Shown: positions 1 through 9,069, numbered from the stretch's first letter. The stretch is 64,000 nucleotides of DNA from Myxococcus stipitatus (GCF_037414475.1 NZ_CP147913.1:7686001-7750000), one strand, 5' to 3'. Notes: a model not told the origin generated them from the sequence alone. A program made the numbers and translations.

Positions 1-816
1 CGCCTTGCGTGCGTCCTCCAGCAGTCCGTACAGGTTGAAGGACGGCTCCACGCCCACCGCGTTGCCAAAGCCCAGGGCGATGCCCAGCGCCTCTCGAGCG
101 CGGCGCAGGTGCTCATCCCCGGAGACGAGCGCGCTGCGCGCCAGCGCCACGTCCTGGTTCACCCGCACCACGTCGAGCTGGTTGCTGGCGCCCAGGTCGA
201 ACGAGCGGGTGGTCAACGCGGAGCGCTCCAACGCTTGGAGCAGGCCCACGCGGTTGAGCTCCGCGGCGCGCTCGGCCGCGACGGTGGCCACCAACGAGCG
301 CGCCAGGCCCAGCGTGAGCCGGCGCCGCATGTCCTGGAGGCTCGCCACCGCGCCCCGTTCGGAGGCGGCGTTCGACGACAGGTTCCGCCACGCGCTCACA
401 TCCACCAGCGACTGGCTCAAGGACGCGCTGACCGTCCCGACGACGGGCGTGGTGGGCTTGCGTCCCTCCAACGCGGGCGTGGCGAACACGCCCACGGGCG
501 TGTCCGAGTTGAGCAGGTCATGCGCGGCGCTCGCCGAAGCCCGCGCGTTGGGAAGGAGCGCGGCCAGGGCCTGGCGCCAGCGTCCCTCGGCGCGCTGGAC
601 GCCCGCCTCCGCGGTCCTCAGGTCCGTGGAGCGCTCCCGGACAAGAGTCAACGCCTGCTCCCAGGTGCTCACCTGTTGGGGGGCGGGAGGGACCGGGGCA
701 AGCATGGGGTCGTCCACCTTCGTCTGGAACGGCACGGGAGGTGGAACGGGAGCACTCGACGCGGACGGCGTCGAGCTCGCGACGAGCGCCAGGAGAAGGA
801 CTGTGGGGGCGGACAT
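1..816 (-). CDS. TolC-family outer-membrane efflux protein (3' end outside window)
   Basis: This looks like the outer-membrane channel of a tripartite efflux or type I secretion system. The 272 residues in the window begin with a signal-peptide-like stretch (MSAPTVLLLALVASS), then a Pro-rich linker, then STWEQALTLVRERSTDLRTA and a helical region rich in Ala, Glu and Arg, as in the first coiled-coil repeat of TolC. The frame stays open to base 1, so the C-terminal part lies beyond the window. The start is the ATG read from the complement at 814-816. A MarR-type regulator is divergent just upstream, a common arrangement for drug-responsive efflux operons. Fold and divergence are visible; the substrate cannot be told. 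Confidence 0.8.
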   Translation of the reverse strand, partial: MSAPTVLLLALVASSTPSASSAPVPPPVPFQTKVDDPMLAPVPPAPQQVSTWEQALTLVRERSTDLRTAEAGVQRAEGRWRQALAALLPNARASASAAHDLLNSDTPVGVFATPALEGRKPTTPVVGTVSASLSQSLVDVSAWRNLSSNAASERGAVASLQDMRRRLTLGLARSLVATVAAERAAELNRVGLLQALERSALTTRSFDLGASNQLDVVRVNQDVALARSALVSGDEHLRRAREALGIALGFGNAVGVEPSFNLYGLLEDARKA

Positions 817-890
817 TCGAAGAGGCCAGGCAAGGTTGACGACAGGTGAAAATCGACTCCCCCCGACAACCAACCGCGCAGCCGATGTAA

Positions 891-919
891 TTGACAACCA
901 TTGTAGGCCACAACTATTT
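891..919 (+). promoter_or_regulatory. Putative marR promoter with ACAA-N3-TTGT inverted repeat
   Basis: Between the divergent tolC-like and marR genes, TTGACA (891-896) is followed after 16-17 bases by a weak -10 (ACTATT/CTATTT, about 913-919). The repeat ACAA-CCA-TTGT at 894-904 overlaps the -35, where a MarR-type repressor would block RNA polymerase. With the marR ATG at 931 the leader would be very short. This is pattern-based only. Confidence 0.4.
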
Positions 920-930
920 CTGCGGCCGAG

Positions 931-1431
931 ATGACTTTCGCGGAGCAACTGGCCTCGCTGCGGCGCACTGTCCGCCGTCACCTGACCGAGAAGCTCGGGA
1001 CACGGACGAGCAGGCCGTTCAGTCAACTGCTGGCGTTGAAGGTCATTTCCGAGGGTGTGAGTCGGCAGGCGGCGCTCGCGGAGCGGCTGATGGTGGATGC
1101 GCCCGCGGCGAGCCGGCTGGTGGATCGGCTGGAAGAGGATGGGATGGTGGTGCGGCGCGCGGGCGTGGACCGGCGCTGCTTCCGTCTGGAGCTCACGGCC
1201 GAAGGTGTGCGTGAGCTGGGCCTTCTCCTGGACGCGCTGCGGGAGCAGGACGGCGAGCTGGGGGAGTTCCTCCCCGAGCCGGAGCTGATGGAGCTCAAGC
1301 GGCTGATGCAGAAGCTGCAGGGGGGCTTGTCCCTGCGCGCTGGAGGTCCCGGGTGCTCCGCGGCGGACACCTGTGGGCCGGCCTTGGGGCTCGAGTCCGA
1401 AAACGACGAGGGGCCCGGCTCCCGGAAGTGA
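931..1431 (+). CDS. MarR-family transcriptional regulator
   Basis: A 166-residue winged-helix regulator. Residues ~45-100 carry the MarR signature: an HTH (SRQAALAERLMVDAPAASRL), a recognition helix running into VDRLEEDGMVVRR, and the wing with the DRR motif (GVDRRCFRLELT). It is divergent from the TolC-type gene, and an ACAA-N3-TTGT repeat lies in the shared promoter region, so it probably represses the efflux operon and itself. The C-terminal tail (after ~135) is longer than in most MarR proteins and has two Cys (in PGCSAADTC). These could be redox-sensitive, but that is speculation. Confidence 0.85.
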   Translation: MTFAEQLASLRRTVRRHLTEKLGTRTSRPFSQLLALKVISEGVSRQAALAERLMVDAPAASRLVDRLEEDGMVVRRAGVDRRCFRLELTAEGVRELGLLLDALREQDGELGEFLPEPELMELKRLMQKLQGGLSLRAGGPGCSAADTCGPALGLESENDEGPGSRK

Positions 1432-1450
1432 TTCCGGAAGGCCGAGCCCC
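1410..1450. terminator. Hairpin embedding the marR stop codon
   Basis: CCGGAA (1422-1427) and TTCCGG (1432-1437) form a perfect stem whose 4-base loop holds most of the marR TGA. Outer arms GGGGC (1410-1414) and GCCCC (1446-1450) extend it. It lies between two convergent genes and could end transcription from both sides, though no clear T-run follows. Confidence 0.5.
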
Positions 1451-1476
1451 AGGCTCGAAGCGGTGAGACGTGACGG

Positions 1477-2487
1477 TCAGGCCTGCTGCGCGGGCTTGGC
1501 GTCGGCGGTGGCCTCGGTGGCCGGAGCCTCCGGGGCGGCGGCCTGGGCCTCCGACTCAGCGCGCACGCGGATGGTCTCCTCGGTGCGCTGGTCGCTGGCG
1601 GCCATCTCCTCGGGGGTGAGCTCGGTGCGCTCAGCCAGGATGCCGGACTTCTTCTCCAGGTCCTTGATGGCGCGGCGCATGAGGTCGCGCTCCAGAAGGG
1701 TCCGGTTCAGGCGCTTCTCCAGCGCCTTGTACTTGTCCTTCATCAGGTCCAGGTCGCTCTTGGTCGCGGCGTAGACGCGCTGCTGCGTATCCGCGCGGCC
1801 CTTGACCCGGCGCACTTCCTTCTCCAGCTCCACCGCGCGGGAACGGTCCTTGGCGGCGCTCTGCTCCAGCCGGTCCATCTTCTCGCGGTCCGCCTCGCTC
1901 AGCTCGCGGATGACGCGGCGGGGAGTGCGGTCCTCGCGCGGAGCCTCGGGCGCCGCGGTCACGGCGGCGGTGGCCTCCGCGGACTCACCCTCCACCTTGG
2001 CGGGGGCGGGGGCGGCCGCCTGCGGGGCGGCGACGGGCGCGGGGGTGGCGGCCTGCGGCTCACGGCGGCGGCCCCGGCCCTCGGACTCGGACTTCAGCCG
2101 CTGGTTCTCCGTGAGGACCTGCGCCAGCTCCTGGCGGGTCTGCTCGAGCTGGATGGACGCGTTGCGCTCCACCTCGGCCCGCGCCTTGGCCAGGTCCTGG
2201 GAGCCCTTGTCGGACTCCTTCTGCTCGAAAATCTTGCGCTTGGCCTGCTTGAGCTGCTCCTTCACCTCCTGGAGCTGCCCGCGATGCTCATCCAGTTCCT
2301 TCTGCTTTCGTTGAAGCTCGCCTTCCGCCTTCGCGCGCGCGGCCTTGTGGTCGGCTTCCAAGTCGCCACGGGGCGCGTTGGACGACGCGGAAGATGAGGG
2401 GAGCGCAGCCTGCTTCGGGCCGCCGAAAAGGTTGAAATACAGAGAGATGGCGAGCCCGACTGCCAGGGCGATGACCAGGACCAACAC
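1477..2487 (-). CDS. Membrane-anchored coiled-coil protein, function unknown
   Basis: A 336-residue protein with one N-terminal membrane helix (VLVIALAVGLAISLYFNLF, residues ~3-21). It continues with a long charged coiled coil (~45-145), an Ala/Pro-rich low-complexity linker (~145-185), a second coiled coil (~190-285) and an Ala/Glu-rich tail. The start is GTG at 2487, chosen because GGAGG lies seven bases upstream. No catalytic motif is visible. The architecture recalls TolA-like or envelope-spanning structural proteins, but similarity may reflect composition only. It converges on marR and is divergent from the E2-like gene. Confidence 0.75.
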   Translation of the reverse strand: MLVLVIALAVGLAISLYFNLFGGPKQAALPSSSASSNAPRGDLEADHKAARAKAEGELQRKQKELDEHRGQLQEVKEQLKQAKRKIFEQKESDKGSQDLAKARAEVERNASIQLEQTRQELAQVLTENQRLKSESEGRGRRREPQAATPAPVAAPQAAAPAPAKVEGESAEATAAVTAAPEAPREDRTPRRVIRELSEADREKMDRLEQSAAKDRSRAVELEKEVRRVKGRADTQQRVYAATKSDLDLMKDKYKALEKRLNRTLLERDLMRRAIKDLEKKSGILAERTELTPEEMAASDQRTEETIRVRAESEAQAAAPEAPATEATADAKPAQQA

Positions 2488-2724
2488 GGGACGACCTCCA
2501 CGGGAGGGATCTGCAAAAAGCGGGGCAGCCTAACGCCCAGCGCAGGCCCGTCAAGAGTGGGCTGGCGCTATCCCCGGGTTTGGCGCCTCCATGCCCTGTT
2601 CTCGCGCGGCGTGCACGCTGGAAATCCACACCCCCATGGAGAGGAGTCGTCCAGGCGGGGACTTCCCCGCCCCGCCGGGAGCCGCGATGCTGCGCCGCCC
2701 CGAGCACCCCGGAGTCGCCGCCCG
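2488..2724. other. Divergent intergenic region (237 bases)
   Basis: This separates the coiled-coil gene and the E2-like gene and must hold both promoters. I see no convincing -35/-10 pair. The + strand frame open through here (from 2557) is an upstream extension of the E2-like gene without family similarity. Confidence 0.5.
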
Positions 2725-3552
2725 ATGGCCCACCTGGAGCTGAGACCCAAGCTGCGTGTGTCGAGCTTCCGCAAGCTGGCGGTGGGCAGTTGGGGGTCGG
2801 CCTATGACCCCACCGTCTACGGGACCTTGACGGTGCGGATGGACCGGGCGCTGGCCTACATGGAGGCCTTCCGGCGAAGCACGGGGCTGGGGCTGACGGT
2901 GACCCACCTGGTGCTCAAGGCGCTGGCCGAGGCGCTGCGCCGCTGCCCGGACGCCAACGCGGTGCTGCGCTTCCATCGCATCTACCTGCGCCAGCGCATC
3001 ACCGTGTCCGCGTTGCTGCGGACGGAGGGTGGGCCGGACGGGTGGGCCCCGGTGCGGGTGGCGGACGCGGACCGGAAGGGGCTGCGCGACATCGTCCTGA
3101 CGCTCGAGGCCGGGCGGGGAGGCCTCGCGGAGCGGCGGGCGAGGCGCTGGCTCGAGTGGGTTCCCACGCCGCTGATGGGGCTGTTCACCCGCTGCGTGTC
3201 GTTTCTGGCGGTGACGCTCAACCTGGACCTGGACCGTTTCGGGTTGCCGAGGGATGCGTTCGGCGCGGCCATCGTCACGGACGTGGGGGAGCTGGGGCTG
3301 GATGCGGCCTATCTGCCGTTGGTGCCCTTCACGCGGGTGGCTGTGTTCCTGGCGCCTGGAGCGGTGCGCGACACACCGGTGGTGGAGGACGGGCGGGTGG
3401 TGGTGGGGAAGGTGATGAGCCTCAACGCATCCATCGATCACCGCTTCATCGATGGCTTCCACGCGGGCGTGCTGGCCAACACGTTGAAGGAGTTGCTGGA
3501 GGACCCCGAGGCCGCGTTCGGTCCGCCGGATGCGGCGGCCTCGGGGAGCTGA
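2725..3552 (+). CDS. Stand-alone 2-oxoacid dehydrogenase E2-type acyltransferase domain
   Basis: A 275-residue protein corresponding to the catalytic (CAT) domain of dihydrolipoamide acyltransferases. The signature DHRFIDG is at residues 238-244, with H239 as the expected catalytic His and D243 the partner Asp. LTVTHLVLKALAEALRRCP (~55-75) matches the conserved N-terminal part of the CAT fold. No lipoyl or E1/E3-binding domain precedes it and no E1 or E3 genes are near, so it is unlikely to work in a classical dehydrogenase complex. It may transfer an acyl group like the related chloramphenicol acetyltransferases. Start ATG 2725 has GGAG ten bases upstream; the longer frame from 2557 adds only unrelated sequence. 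Confidence 0.75.
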   Translation: MAHLELRPKLRVSSFRKLAVGSWGSAYDPTVYGTLTVRMDRALAYMEAFRRSTGLGLTVTHLVLKALAEALRRCPDANAVLRFHRIYLRQRITVSALLRTEGGPDGWAPVRVADADRKGLRDIVLTLEAGRGGLAERRARRWLEWVPTPLMGLFTRCVSFLAVTLNLDLDRFGLPRDAFGAAIVTDVGELGLDAAYLPLVPFTRVAVFLAPGAVRDTPVVEDGRVVVGKVMSLNASIDHRFIDGFHAGVLANTLKELLEDPEAAFGPPDAAASGS

Positions 3553-3594
3553 CGCGGGAGCCTGGGGACAGGTCTCCCGCGCCGGGAGGTCACG

Positions 3595-4572
3595 TCAGTA
3601 CGCATACTCCCAACCGCCGCGCGACCTCGAGCCGCCCGTGCGTGCCCGCATCTCGCGCAGCCGGCGCACCCGCTCCGGGATGGGCGGGTGGGTGGAGAAC
3701 AGCGACATCACGCCGCCCTTGTGCAGCGGGTTGACGATGAACAGGTGCGACGTCGCCGGGGCGCGGTCGTAGGGCATCAGCTCCGCGCCTCGCTCCAGCT
3801 TCAGCAGCGCATCCGCCAGGGCATCCGGGTCCCCGGTCAGCTCGGCGCCCGTCGCATCCGCGCCATACTCGCGCGAGCGGCTCACGGCGAGCTGCAGCAG
3901 CGTCGCGGCGATGGGCGCCACCAGGAGGAGGCCCAGGTTGGCCATCGCGTTGCCAAGCCCGCCTTCATCGTCGTCGCTCCGGCTGAGCATGGAGCCGCCG
4001 AACCAGAAGAGCATCTGCGCCGCGTAGCTGATGATGCCGGCCAGCGTCGCCGCCACCGTGCCGATGAGCGTGTCCCGGTTGCGCACGTGCCCGATTTCGT
4101 GCGCGAGCACGCCCTCGAGCTCGCGCTGGTCGAGGATCTGCATGAGGCCGGACGTCACCGCGACGGCGGCATGCTTGGGGCTGCGGCCCGTGGCGAACGC
4201 GTTGGGCGCGGCCGTGGGCAGGATGTAGACCTTGGGCTTGGGCATGCCCGCGCGCGCGGAGATCCGCTCCACCATCTGGTGCAGCCAGGGTGCCTGCTCA
4301 TAGGGGAGCGGCTGCGCGCCGTGGATGGCCAGGGCAATCTTGTCGCTGAACCAATACGAGCCGAAGTTCATCACCACGGCGAAGAAGCCGGCGAACATCA
4401 GTCCTTGGGCGCCGCCCAGCCGCTGGCCGATGACGAGCACCAGCGCGGTGAGGCCCGCGAGCAGCACCGTCGTCTTGAGGGCGTTGCCCAGGCGGTGCCA
4501 CCCACCGCCGCCGTGCAGCGCCGGACGTCCGCCGCCGTTCCGGGAAGTGTCGTGGGTGCCAGAGTCAGCCAT
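3595..4572 (-). CDS. htpX: Membrane zinc metalloprotease HtpX (M48 family)
   Basis: HtpX is a membrane-embedded zinc endopeptidase that degrades misfolded inner-membrane proteins. The 325-residue product has two N-terminal membrane helices (~30-75), the zinc motif HEIGH (H158, E159, H162), two further hydrophobic segments (~180-235) and SREYGADATGAEL with the downstream zinc-ligand Glu. The start at 4572 has AAGGA upstream and fits the family length; an in-frame start at 4728 would add a non-conserved extension. In E. coli htpX is under CpxR control; nothing equivalent is recognisable here. Confidence 0.92.
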   Translation of the reverse strand: MADSGTHDTSRNGGGRPALHGGGGWHRLGNALKTTVLLAGLTALVLVIGQRLGGAQGLMFAGFFAVVMNFGSYWFSDKIALAIHGAQPLPYEQAPWLHQMVERISARAGMPKPKVYILPTAAPNAFATGRSPKHAAVAVTSGLMQILDQRELEGVLAHEIGHVRNRDTLIGTVAATLAGIISYAAQMLFWFGGSMLSRSDDDEGGLGNAMANLGLLLVAPIAATLLQLAVSRSREYGADATGAELTGDPDALADALLKLERGAELMPYDRAPATSHLFIVNPLHKGGVMSLFSTHPPIPERVRRLREMRARTGGSRSRGGWEYAY

Positions 4573-4813
4573 GTCGTCTCGTTCCTTTCCCCCGCTCAGG
4601 GGCTTCAGAAACGTAAACAGGGAGGCGGGCTCGTCAATGAAAGCCCCCGAAAGGCTCCGTGAATCCAAGGGGTTGGCGCCACGCTCGGAGCCCAGGCGAA
4701 CAGCCGGGCTCATGGCCGCGTGATTCATCGCCGGGCCAGGGCACGAGGTCCCTGGACCCCATGTGTTTCATGGATGACTTCGACCTCGCGCGAGCCGCCG
4801 GGCGTGCGGTGGC

Positions 4814-6253
4814 TCAGCGGGCCTGGGCGCGCAGGGTGGGGCGCAGCTCGATGGGCGGCGAGTCGGGCGCCGGGAGGATCCACGGCTTCGCGCGCAGGCC
4901 ATCCGTCTCGCGAGCCAGGTCCACCGCCGGGTCCACGAGCAGCTGCGCCGAGCGCCCGTTCAACGACACACGGGCGTCCGCGCGCACCTGGACGGGGCCA
5001 TGGCCTCGCGCCTCGAAGTCGCGGGCGATGTGCCGCGCGAGCTGGAGGATGAGGTCGGGCTGAACGGACATCTCCCGCTCTTGAAGGCGCGTGAGGTACT
5101 CGCTGGGAGAGACGTGCCACTCGCGACCGGTGTTGGCCTGGGTGACGATGAACGTCACGCTGCCGTTCTTCTCGCGCGCCATCACCCGCCACGAGAAGCG
5201 CATGCCCTGTTCGTGCCAGAGGACGTTGCCACCATACAGGTGCGTGCGCAGCGGCATCGCCACCTGGATGACCGCGTAGACCAGCGCCACGCTCAGCGCG
5301 AGTCGCCCCTTCCATCCGGGAATGGCCAGGGCGGCGGCACGGGGAGGCTCGGGTGCCGCCGCGGGCGCGGTGCCGTGCTTGTCGAGCCATCGCTTGAGCC
5401 GCGCACCCACGCGGCGCGGCCAGGACGAATCGAAGAAGACGAGCGCCGCCGTCACCATGATGAACGGGAACATCCCGATGGGGAACAGCACGGACGTCGC
5501 GGCGTGGAAGCCCACCACCACCACGTACGCGAAGGGGCGCAGCCGGCGTGAGAGCAGGAACGCGGCGATGGTGGTGTCGAAGAGGAAGCCCGCCCAGGCC
5601 GCGGCGTACGCCACCCACCGCTCCTCGAGCAGCGGGCCCACGAAGGGCATGCTCGTGCGGGCCGCAAGCCAGATGTTGAGCGGCTGGGCGTGCAACAGCC
5701 AATCGGTGGTGAGCTTCGCCAGGCCCGCGAACACGTAGACGACGGTGACCTGGAAGCGCAGGAGCAGCGTGCACCACGCGGGCAGCGTGTCACCGCGAAG
5801 CTCGGGCCTGCGCCACGCGTCGAGGGAGAATGCGCGGTGCGCGGGCACGAAGACGAGCAACCCGAGCAGCAGGCTCACCAGGTAGTAGTGATTCAGGTAG
5901 TTGCTGACGTCGACGAGCTGGACGTACGAGAAGGTGACGAAGAGCAGCACGGTCGTCACCCGGTAGAACAGCCCCGCCGTCAGGCACAGCCCCAGCACTC
6001 CGAGCGCGGCGAACACCGCGTGCATCCACGGCGCGGGCAGCGCCGGCACCCAGTCGAAGCCCCAGTAGGTGAAGTGGTAGCGGGGGCGGGTGAACAGCAC
6101 GTCCACCCAGCCGTAGGCCAGGAAGCGGATGGACGAGACGGTGATGAGCATCCCGAGCGCCATCCGGAACGCCACCAGCGCCGCGATGTCCCGCGGCGCG
6201 AGGAGCAGACTCCAGAGGCGCTCGACGCGCGACGCCCGGCCTGACTCAGTCAT
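4814..6253 (-). CDS. HTTM-domain membrane protein (vitamin K gamma-carboxylase-like fold)
   Basis: A 479-residue membrane protein resembling the HTTM domain shared with vitamin K-dependent gamma-carboxylase. Several membrane helices cover residues ~15-330 (e.g. LVAFRMALGMLITVSSIRFL, NYLNHYYLVSLLLGLLVFVP), followed by a soluble C-terminal domain (~345-479). The start overlaps the imelysin stop by eight bases (6246-6253), showing translational coupling. Together with the Fur-box-like site upstream of imelysin, this suggests a role in iron-related envelope biology. The biochemical activity of bacterial HTTM proteins is largely unknown, and I do not assert carboxylase activity. Confidence 0.75.
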   Translation of the reverse strand: MTESGRASRVERLWSLLLAPRDIAALVAFRMALGMLITVSSIRFLAYGWVDVLFTRPRYHFTYWGFDWVPALPAPWMHAVFAALGVLGLCLTAGLFYRVTTVLLFVTFSYVQLVDVSNYLNHYYLVSLLLGLLVFVPAHRAFSLDAWRRPELRGDTLPAWCTLLLRFQVTVVYVFAGLAKLTTDWLLHAQPLNIWLAARTSMPFVGPLLEERWVAYAAAWAGFLFDTTIAAFLLSRRLRPFAYVVVVGFHAATSVLFPIGMFPFIMVTAALVFFDSSWPRRVGARLKRWLDKHGTAPAAAPEPPRAAALAIPGWKGRLALSVALVYAVIQVAMPLRTHLYGGNVLWHEQGMRFSWRVMAREKNGSVTFIVTQANTGREWHVSPSEYLTRLQEREMSVQPDLILQLARHIARDFEARGHGPVQVRADARVSLNGRSAQLLVDPAVDLARETDGLRAKPWILPAPDSPPIELRPTLRAQAR

Positions 6254-7475
6254 TGTCCCCTTCGACGGACTGGGGCAGCTCCAGGTCCAGCACGGTGACC
6301 ATCTCCGTCTTGAGCACGTCGGTGACGCCCTTGAACGCGTCATGGAGCGCACGCACGGAAGGCTTGTCCGCCGCCAGCGCTTCCTTCAGGTCCGCCTCTT
6401 CGATGTTGTTCAGCGCGCCCTCCACCTCGAGCAGCTTCTCGCGCATCTTCTGGGTGAGCGGCTCGGCGCCCGAGGCGACCAGCACGTCGTCGAAGCCCAT
6501 GCCCGAGTAGCCCTCGCCGCACCCTTCCGCGAGCAGGCGGAAGCCCTTGAGGTTCGCGCGGAGGTTGGCCTTCGAGCGGTGCGCGAACTGCGACTCGAGG
6601 TGCTCCGGGCAGGACTCCGTCGAGCACTCGCGCAGCCCCAGCGGACGCGCCAGCTTCAGGTCCTTGCCCTCGCGCTCGAAGTAGAACATCGCGTCGCTCA
6701 CCGAGTTGAGCGCCGCCTGGTTCGTGGGGAACACGCGGTTGCCGGAGCCCGCGGTCTCCAGCGTCTGGAGGAAGTTGTCCTGGTCCGCCGCCCACGCCTT
6801 CACGAGCTGCGCGGCCCGCTGGCTCACGTCCTTGGCCACCACGGCGGCATAGGCGCGCTTGCGAGTGGCCCGCTCATCCGCGGACAGCGCCGCCCACGTG
6901 CCCTGCGCGACGATGGGGGAGGTGCTCTGGCACGCCGTCGACGCGTCCTCGTGGAACAGCAGGTACTCGAGCGCGTACAGCCCGCGCCGGCTCACCAGCG
7001 ACGTGGCGAAGCTCTCCGCTTCGTAGCTCTTGCTGACGACCTGCTCCTCGACGGCGCAGCGGCTCACCAGCGGCCACGAGTAGATGTTGTCGCGAACCTC
7101 CGCGCCGCCCGCCGCGCTGCGCGGCGCCGCCGGACCCACCTGCATGACCTCCGCCACCTGCCACACATCCATGGCCTCGTGGAACGCCGCGCGCGCCTGT
7201 GCCTGAGTCGCCGCGTCGGGCTGGCTCGCGTACCGGCTCACCGCTTCCGCCAGCATGGCGCTCACCGTCTGGAACTGGCGCGCCGTCTTCTCCACGCAGG
7301 CTCCCGTCGCCTTCAGCAGGGCCACTCGCGCCGTCTCCGAGGGGGTGGGCTCTCCGGTGACGGGCGGCTCCTTCTTGTCGGACCCTTTGCACCCTGAAAC
7401 GAAGGCCAGGGCGGCGAGGAGCAGGAACGCGCGCGGGCGGCGCGTGGCGAAGGGGCTCGGCGTCAGGTGGACCAT
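6246..7475 (-). CDS. Imelysin-family lipoprotein, iron-regulated
   Basis: A 409-residue exported protein with an N-terminal hydrophobic helix and lipobox (LAFVSGC). The imelysin fold signature is RRGLYALEYLLFHED (~155-170), followed by helix-rich sequence. Imelysins (IrpA/ICMP family) are iron-repressed envelope proteins, typically next to iron transport genes, as here next to a FecA-like receptor. Classical imelysins have GxHxxE; here the His position is Tyr (GLYALE), placing it in the variant subgroup with GLxALEYLLF. It is first in a two-gene unit with the HTTM gene and is divergent from the delta-60 gene across a Fur-box-like palindrome. Confidence 0.85.
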   Translation of the reverse strand: MVHLTPSPFATRRPRAFLLLAALAFVSGCKGSDKKEPPVTGEPTPSETARVALLKATGACVEKTARQFQTVSAMLAEAVSRYASQPDAATQAQARAAFHEAMDVWQVAEVMQVGPAAPRSAAGGAEVRDNIYSWPLVSRCAVEEQVVSKSYEAESFATSLVSRRGLYALEYLLFHEDASTACQSTSPIVAQGTWAALSADERATRKRAYAAVVAKDVSQRAAQLVKAWAADQDNFLQTLETAGSGNRVFPTNQAALNSVSDAMFYFEREGKDLKLARPLGLRECSTESCPEHLESQFAHRSKANLRANLKGFRLLAEGCGEGYSGMGFDDVLVASGAEPLTQKMREKLLEVEGALNNIEEADLKEALAADKPSVRALHDAFKGVTDVLKTEMVTVLDLELPQSVEGDND

Positions 7476-7571
7476 GGGCCTTCATATCTCGAAGTTGCCA
7501 ATGACAATCAATTTCAAAGTGCCTTGACAATCCAGGGGTTCCTGGCTTACGCAGCCGCATCTTTCGATTTT

Positions 7572-7584
7572 GATAACGATTATC
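7572..7584. promoter_or_regulatory. Fur-box-like palindrome
   Basis: GATAA-CGA-TTATC is a perfect inverted repeat inside an AT-rich stretch (7564-7590) of otherwise GC-rich DNA, and it resembles the core of the Fur operator. It lies between the imelysin and delta-60 genes, whose neighbours include a FecA-like receptor. That context makes iron repression likely. A second AT-rich tract at ~7498-7520 (AATGACAATCAATTTC) may be a weaker half-site nearer the imelysin gene. Confidence 0.65.
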
Positions 7585-7626
7585 GATAGCAGATTTCAGA
7601 GCGTTTCCCAGGGAGAGGGGTTCACG

Positions 7627-9069
7627 ATGTCGAGCAGGATGGAGCAGCGCAGGTCGTTCGCGGGCGTGGCGGTCCTCACGTTGGCGCTGGCGGTCTTCGG
7701 CAGCGCGTGTGGCGACGACGACGAGAAGGAGCCGCAGGGGACTCCGGACGCGGGCGGCAACCCGGACGCGGGCCAGCCTGACTCCGGCGCCGCGGTGATC
7801 GACAGCGACGTCGCGCTGGCGCGCTTCAACGAGAACGGCACGCTCGACACGACGTTCGGCGCGGGCGGCACCACGCGCGTGGACCTGAGCACGGTGGCCG
7901 CTGGCACGCGCGACTCCGTCTGGGGCCTGACGGTGGACAGCAGCAACCGCCTGGTCGTCTTCGGCTCCCGGCGCGGCGAGGGTGACCGCGTGGACGCGGA
8001 CCGCTTCGTGATGCGCCTCACGGCGGACGGTGCTCGCGACACGTCCTTCGCCACGGACGGCGTGCACACGCTCAACATCAGCAACCTGAGCGACGGCGCG
8101 CGCCACGGCATCGTGGACCGCAACGGCAAGATTGTCGCCTCGGGCTACACCAGCCAGCCGACGGGCGTGGGCACGCAGGCGGCCAATCGCATCGTGCTGC
8201 TGCGTCTGGACGACGCGGGCAAGCCGGACAACACCTTCGGTTGGAAGGGCGTGGTGAACTCGGCGCCGTTCCTGGAGCAGAGCCAGTCCAATCCCGAGTG
8301 GGGCATGGCCGAGGCGTACGCCGTGGACCAGTTCTCCGATGGCAGCTACGTGACGACGGGCTACGGCCGCAAGGCGGCCTCGGGCGCGGTGGACGTGGTG
8401 AACTTCAAGTTCTCCGCCACGGGGGAGCGCAGCACGACGTGGGGCAACAGTGGCGTGGCGCTGCTGGACCTCGTCGGCGACAACGACCGCGGCCGCAACC
8501 TGGTGGTCCTGAACGATGACCGCGTGTGCACGGTGGGCAGCGTGACGCCGTCGGCGGGGAAGGTCACCGCCATGGTGTTCATGCTGGACAAGGACGGCGC
8601 CGCCGACAAGACGTTCGCGGCGGAAGGCTACAAGTCGTACGACTTCGAGCGTCCGGAGCAGGCGTTCTTCGGCGTGGCGAAGTCGAAGGATGGCAAGTGG
8701 GTGGCCGCCGCGGGTTACCGCGCGGGTGGCAGCCAGGATGACGACAGCGTGCTCGCCATCATCCCGGTGGGTGGCACGGGGGCCGAGTTCGTCAAGGCAG
8801 TGCCCATCTCCGAGACGGACCATGACCGCTTCTGGTCCGTGGCCTTCGATGCGTCCAACCGCATCTACGCGGCGGGCTACGTCACCGAGGGGGGCGACAA
8901 CCGGATGGTGATTGCGCGCTACAACACGGACGGCGCGCTGGACACCACGTTCGGCACGGGCGGCATCGTCAAGCACAACTTCGTCGTCGGGAAGGTCGAG
9001 GAGGCCGTTCGCGGCATCGTCGTCCAGGCCAACGGCAAGATCGTCGTGGCGGGTACGGCCGACAAGTAG
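7627..9069 (+). CDS. Delta-60-repeat (beta-propeller-like) lipoprotein
   Basis: A 480-residue lipoprotein: a signal helix ending in VFGSAC, a linker rich in Asp, Gly and Pro, then about seven repeats of ~55-65 residues. Each carries the delta-60 signature, e.g. LDTTFGAGGTTRVDL near residue 70 and LDTTFGTGGIVKHNF near the C-terminus. Such repeats are frequent in myxobacteria and probably fold as a beta-propeller. Position between a Fur-box-like site and a FecA-like gene suggests it is an iron-regulated surface protein, perhaps binding ligand for the receptor; that is inference. The start at 7627 follows GGGAGAGGGG and precedes the signal peptide. A strong hairpin follows the stop. Confidence 0.85.
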   Translation: MSSRMEQRRSFAGVAVLTLALAVFGSACGDDDEKEPQGTPDAGGNPDAGQPDSGAAVIDSDVALARFNENGTLDTTFGAGGTTRVDLSTVAAGTRDSVWGLTVDSSNRLVVFGSRRGEGDRVDADRFVMRLTADGARDTSFATDGVHTLNISNLSDGARHGIVDRNGKIVASGYTSQPTGVGTQAANRIVLLRLDDAGKPDNTFGWKGVVNSAPFLEQSQSNPEWGMAEAYAVDQFSDGSYVTTGYGRKAASGAVDVVNFKFSATGERSTTWGNSGVALLDLVGDNDRGRNLVVLNDDRVCTVGSVTPSAGKVTAMVFMLDKDGAADKTFAAEGYKSYDFERPEQAFFGVAKSKDGKWVAAAGYRAGGSQDDDSVLAIIPVGGTGAEFVKAVPISETDHDRFWSVAFDASNRIYAAGYVTEGGDNRMVIARYNTDGALDTTFGTGGIVKHNFVVGKVEEAVRGIVVQANGKIVVAGTADK

